Positions 4,636 to 5,202 of a stretch of 5,202 bases of DNA are shown here, piece after piece. The stretch comes from Acidobacteriaceae bacterium. Lineage in GTDB: Bacteria > Acidobacteriota > Terriglobia > Terriglobales > Acidobacteriaceae. Every line of letters begins with the position of its first letter. Positions within the stretch are counted from its first letter, which is position 1. The DNA is taken from contig PKYX01000305.1 in assembly GCA_003132825.1 (NCBI GenBank), positions 15,240-20,441 of the forward strand. The letters are read 5' to 3'. The translations under genes and the position numbers were made by a program. Under the pieces are notes generated by a model, which was not told where the DNA came from, did no database searches, and saw nothing but the letters and a program-made list of their open reading frames with translations.

Positions 4636-5202
4636 TCATGGTCTTCTTTGGGATACCGTCAGTTGCCGAACCCGTTTGAAATGACAGAACAGGATGGCGG
4701 GTACCCGGCAGGCAGCCTGGAACAGGTGCTGTCTTCCTGTCCCGGCAAAAATGGGCTGCTCCGGGTTTCCTAAGCAGAGGCCGACGTGGGTAACGCAACT
4801 AAACCCCCCGGAATGAAAAGCGCGGATGATGTCCTCTACCGAATAAGGCTGGCTGTCAACCTGGACCGCGCCTTGGCGATCGCGGAAGCCGGTTCGCCAT
4901 CCTCGCGCGAAGGCTTCCAGGTGTAGATCGGCCACGAACAGGTCAGAGTCTGGTTTCATTATCTGTGCGACCTCGGCCGCCGCACTCCGCAAGTCTCGAA
5001 TGTGCCCCAGGGCGAACGAGCAGATTGCGAAGTCGAAGGTCGAGGCCCGAAAAGGAAGCTTTAGGCAATCCGCCTGGACAACGCCTCCAGAAAGCCCTTC
5101 CTTATGGGCGGCAACTCGCAGCATGGCGGAAGACAGATCGATACCCACGACCGAGCGCGCACCTGCAACCAACAGTCGAGTCAGCCAGCGGCCTGTGCCG
5201 CA
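4636..5202 (-). CDS. Class I SAM-dependent methyltransferase (5' partial)
   Basis: The C-terminal 188 residues of a Rossmann-fold methyltransferase whose N-terminus lies beyond the right edge. The frame is open to the last base and begins inside motif I with CGTGRW, the glycine loop that binds S-adenosylmethionine, so the TTG at 5172 is not the real start. GIDLSSAML follows (acidic residue contacting the ribose), then QADCLKLPF (motif II), DFAICSFALGHIRD (motif III region) and a beta-hairpin C-terminal half with YSVEDIIRAFHSGGF. The overall form is that of Methyltransf_11/UbiE/BioC-like small-molecule methyltransferases. The tail NPEQPIFAGTGRQHLFQAA and the basic end look like a natural C-terminus. 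The substrate cannot be inferred. It is on the same strand as the B12-type operon but 166 bp upstream of it, with a possible promoter between, so co-transcription is uncertain. Confidence 0.88.
   Translation of the reverse strand, partial: CGTGRWLTRLLVAGARSVVGIDLSSAMLRVAAHKEGLSGGVVQADCLKLPFRASTFDFAICSFALGHIRDLRSAAAEVAQIMKPDSDLFVADLHLEAFARGWRTGFRDRQGAVQVDSQPYSVEDIIRAFHSGGFSCVTHVGLCLGNPEQPIFAGTGRQHLFQAACRVPAILFCHFKRVRQLTVSQRRP

Noticed and set aside
4470..4800. Cobalamin riboswitch upstream of the B12-type operon
   Set aside because: A minus-strand CGGCAACTGACGG (about 4657-4669) resembles one conserved box, but it is inside the methyltransferase gene, and the other boxes and the terminal B12-box were not found in order. 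A covariance-model search (Rfam cobalamin family) would settle it.

Overview
The window is a protein-dense bacterial chromosomal fragment of moderately high GC. No single marker fixes the species. A glucose-fructose oxidoreductase-like enzyme, a fused CrtYcd-type lycopene cyclase protein and a bacterial DUF71/B12-binding-protein pair would suit a free-living soil or environmental lineage such as Acidobacteriota, but that placement is inference. No mobile element, CRISPR array, RNA gene or phage gene is visible.

Layout. The left end carries the 3' part of a plus-strand Gfo/Idh/MocA oxidoreductase (to 961). A 241-bp gap between converging genes follows (962-1202); it has no gene but is unusually rich in CTAG. 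Everything to the right lies on the minus strand. Read in the direction of transcription, from the right edge leftward, the genes are: a class I SAM-dependent methyltransferase (5' end outside the window); a small multi-spanning membrane protein of the DUF6580 type; a BtuF-like cobalamin-binding protein; a DUF71/COG2102 ATP-pyrophosphatase; and, after a 147-bp gap, an integral membrane protein with two lycopene-cyclase-type repeats.

The core is the three-gene set at 2346-4469. The membrane protein's stop codon and the GTG start of the binding protein are separated by one base. The binding-protein gene and the ATP-pyrophosphatase gene overlap. The set is therefore almost certainly one translationally coupled operon. 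Comparative genomics has linked bacterial DUF71 proteins to vitamin B12 salvage rather than diphthamide synthesis, which fits the neighbouring cobalamin-binding protein. The binding protein has no signal peptide, and no BtuC/BtuD pair is present here. A reasonable hypothesis is a corrinoid uptake or salvage module in which the membrane protein imports a corrinoid, the cytosolic BtuF-like protein binds it, and the DUF71 enzyme modifies it using ATP. This is the most interesting content of the window, but its chemistry cannot be read from sequence alone.
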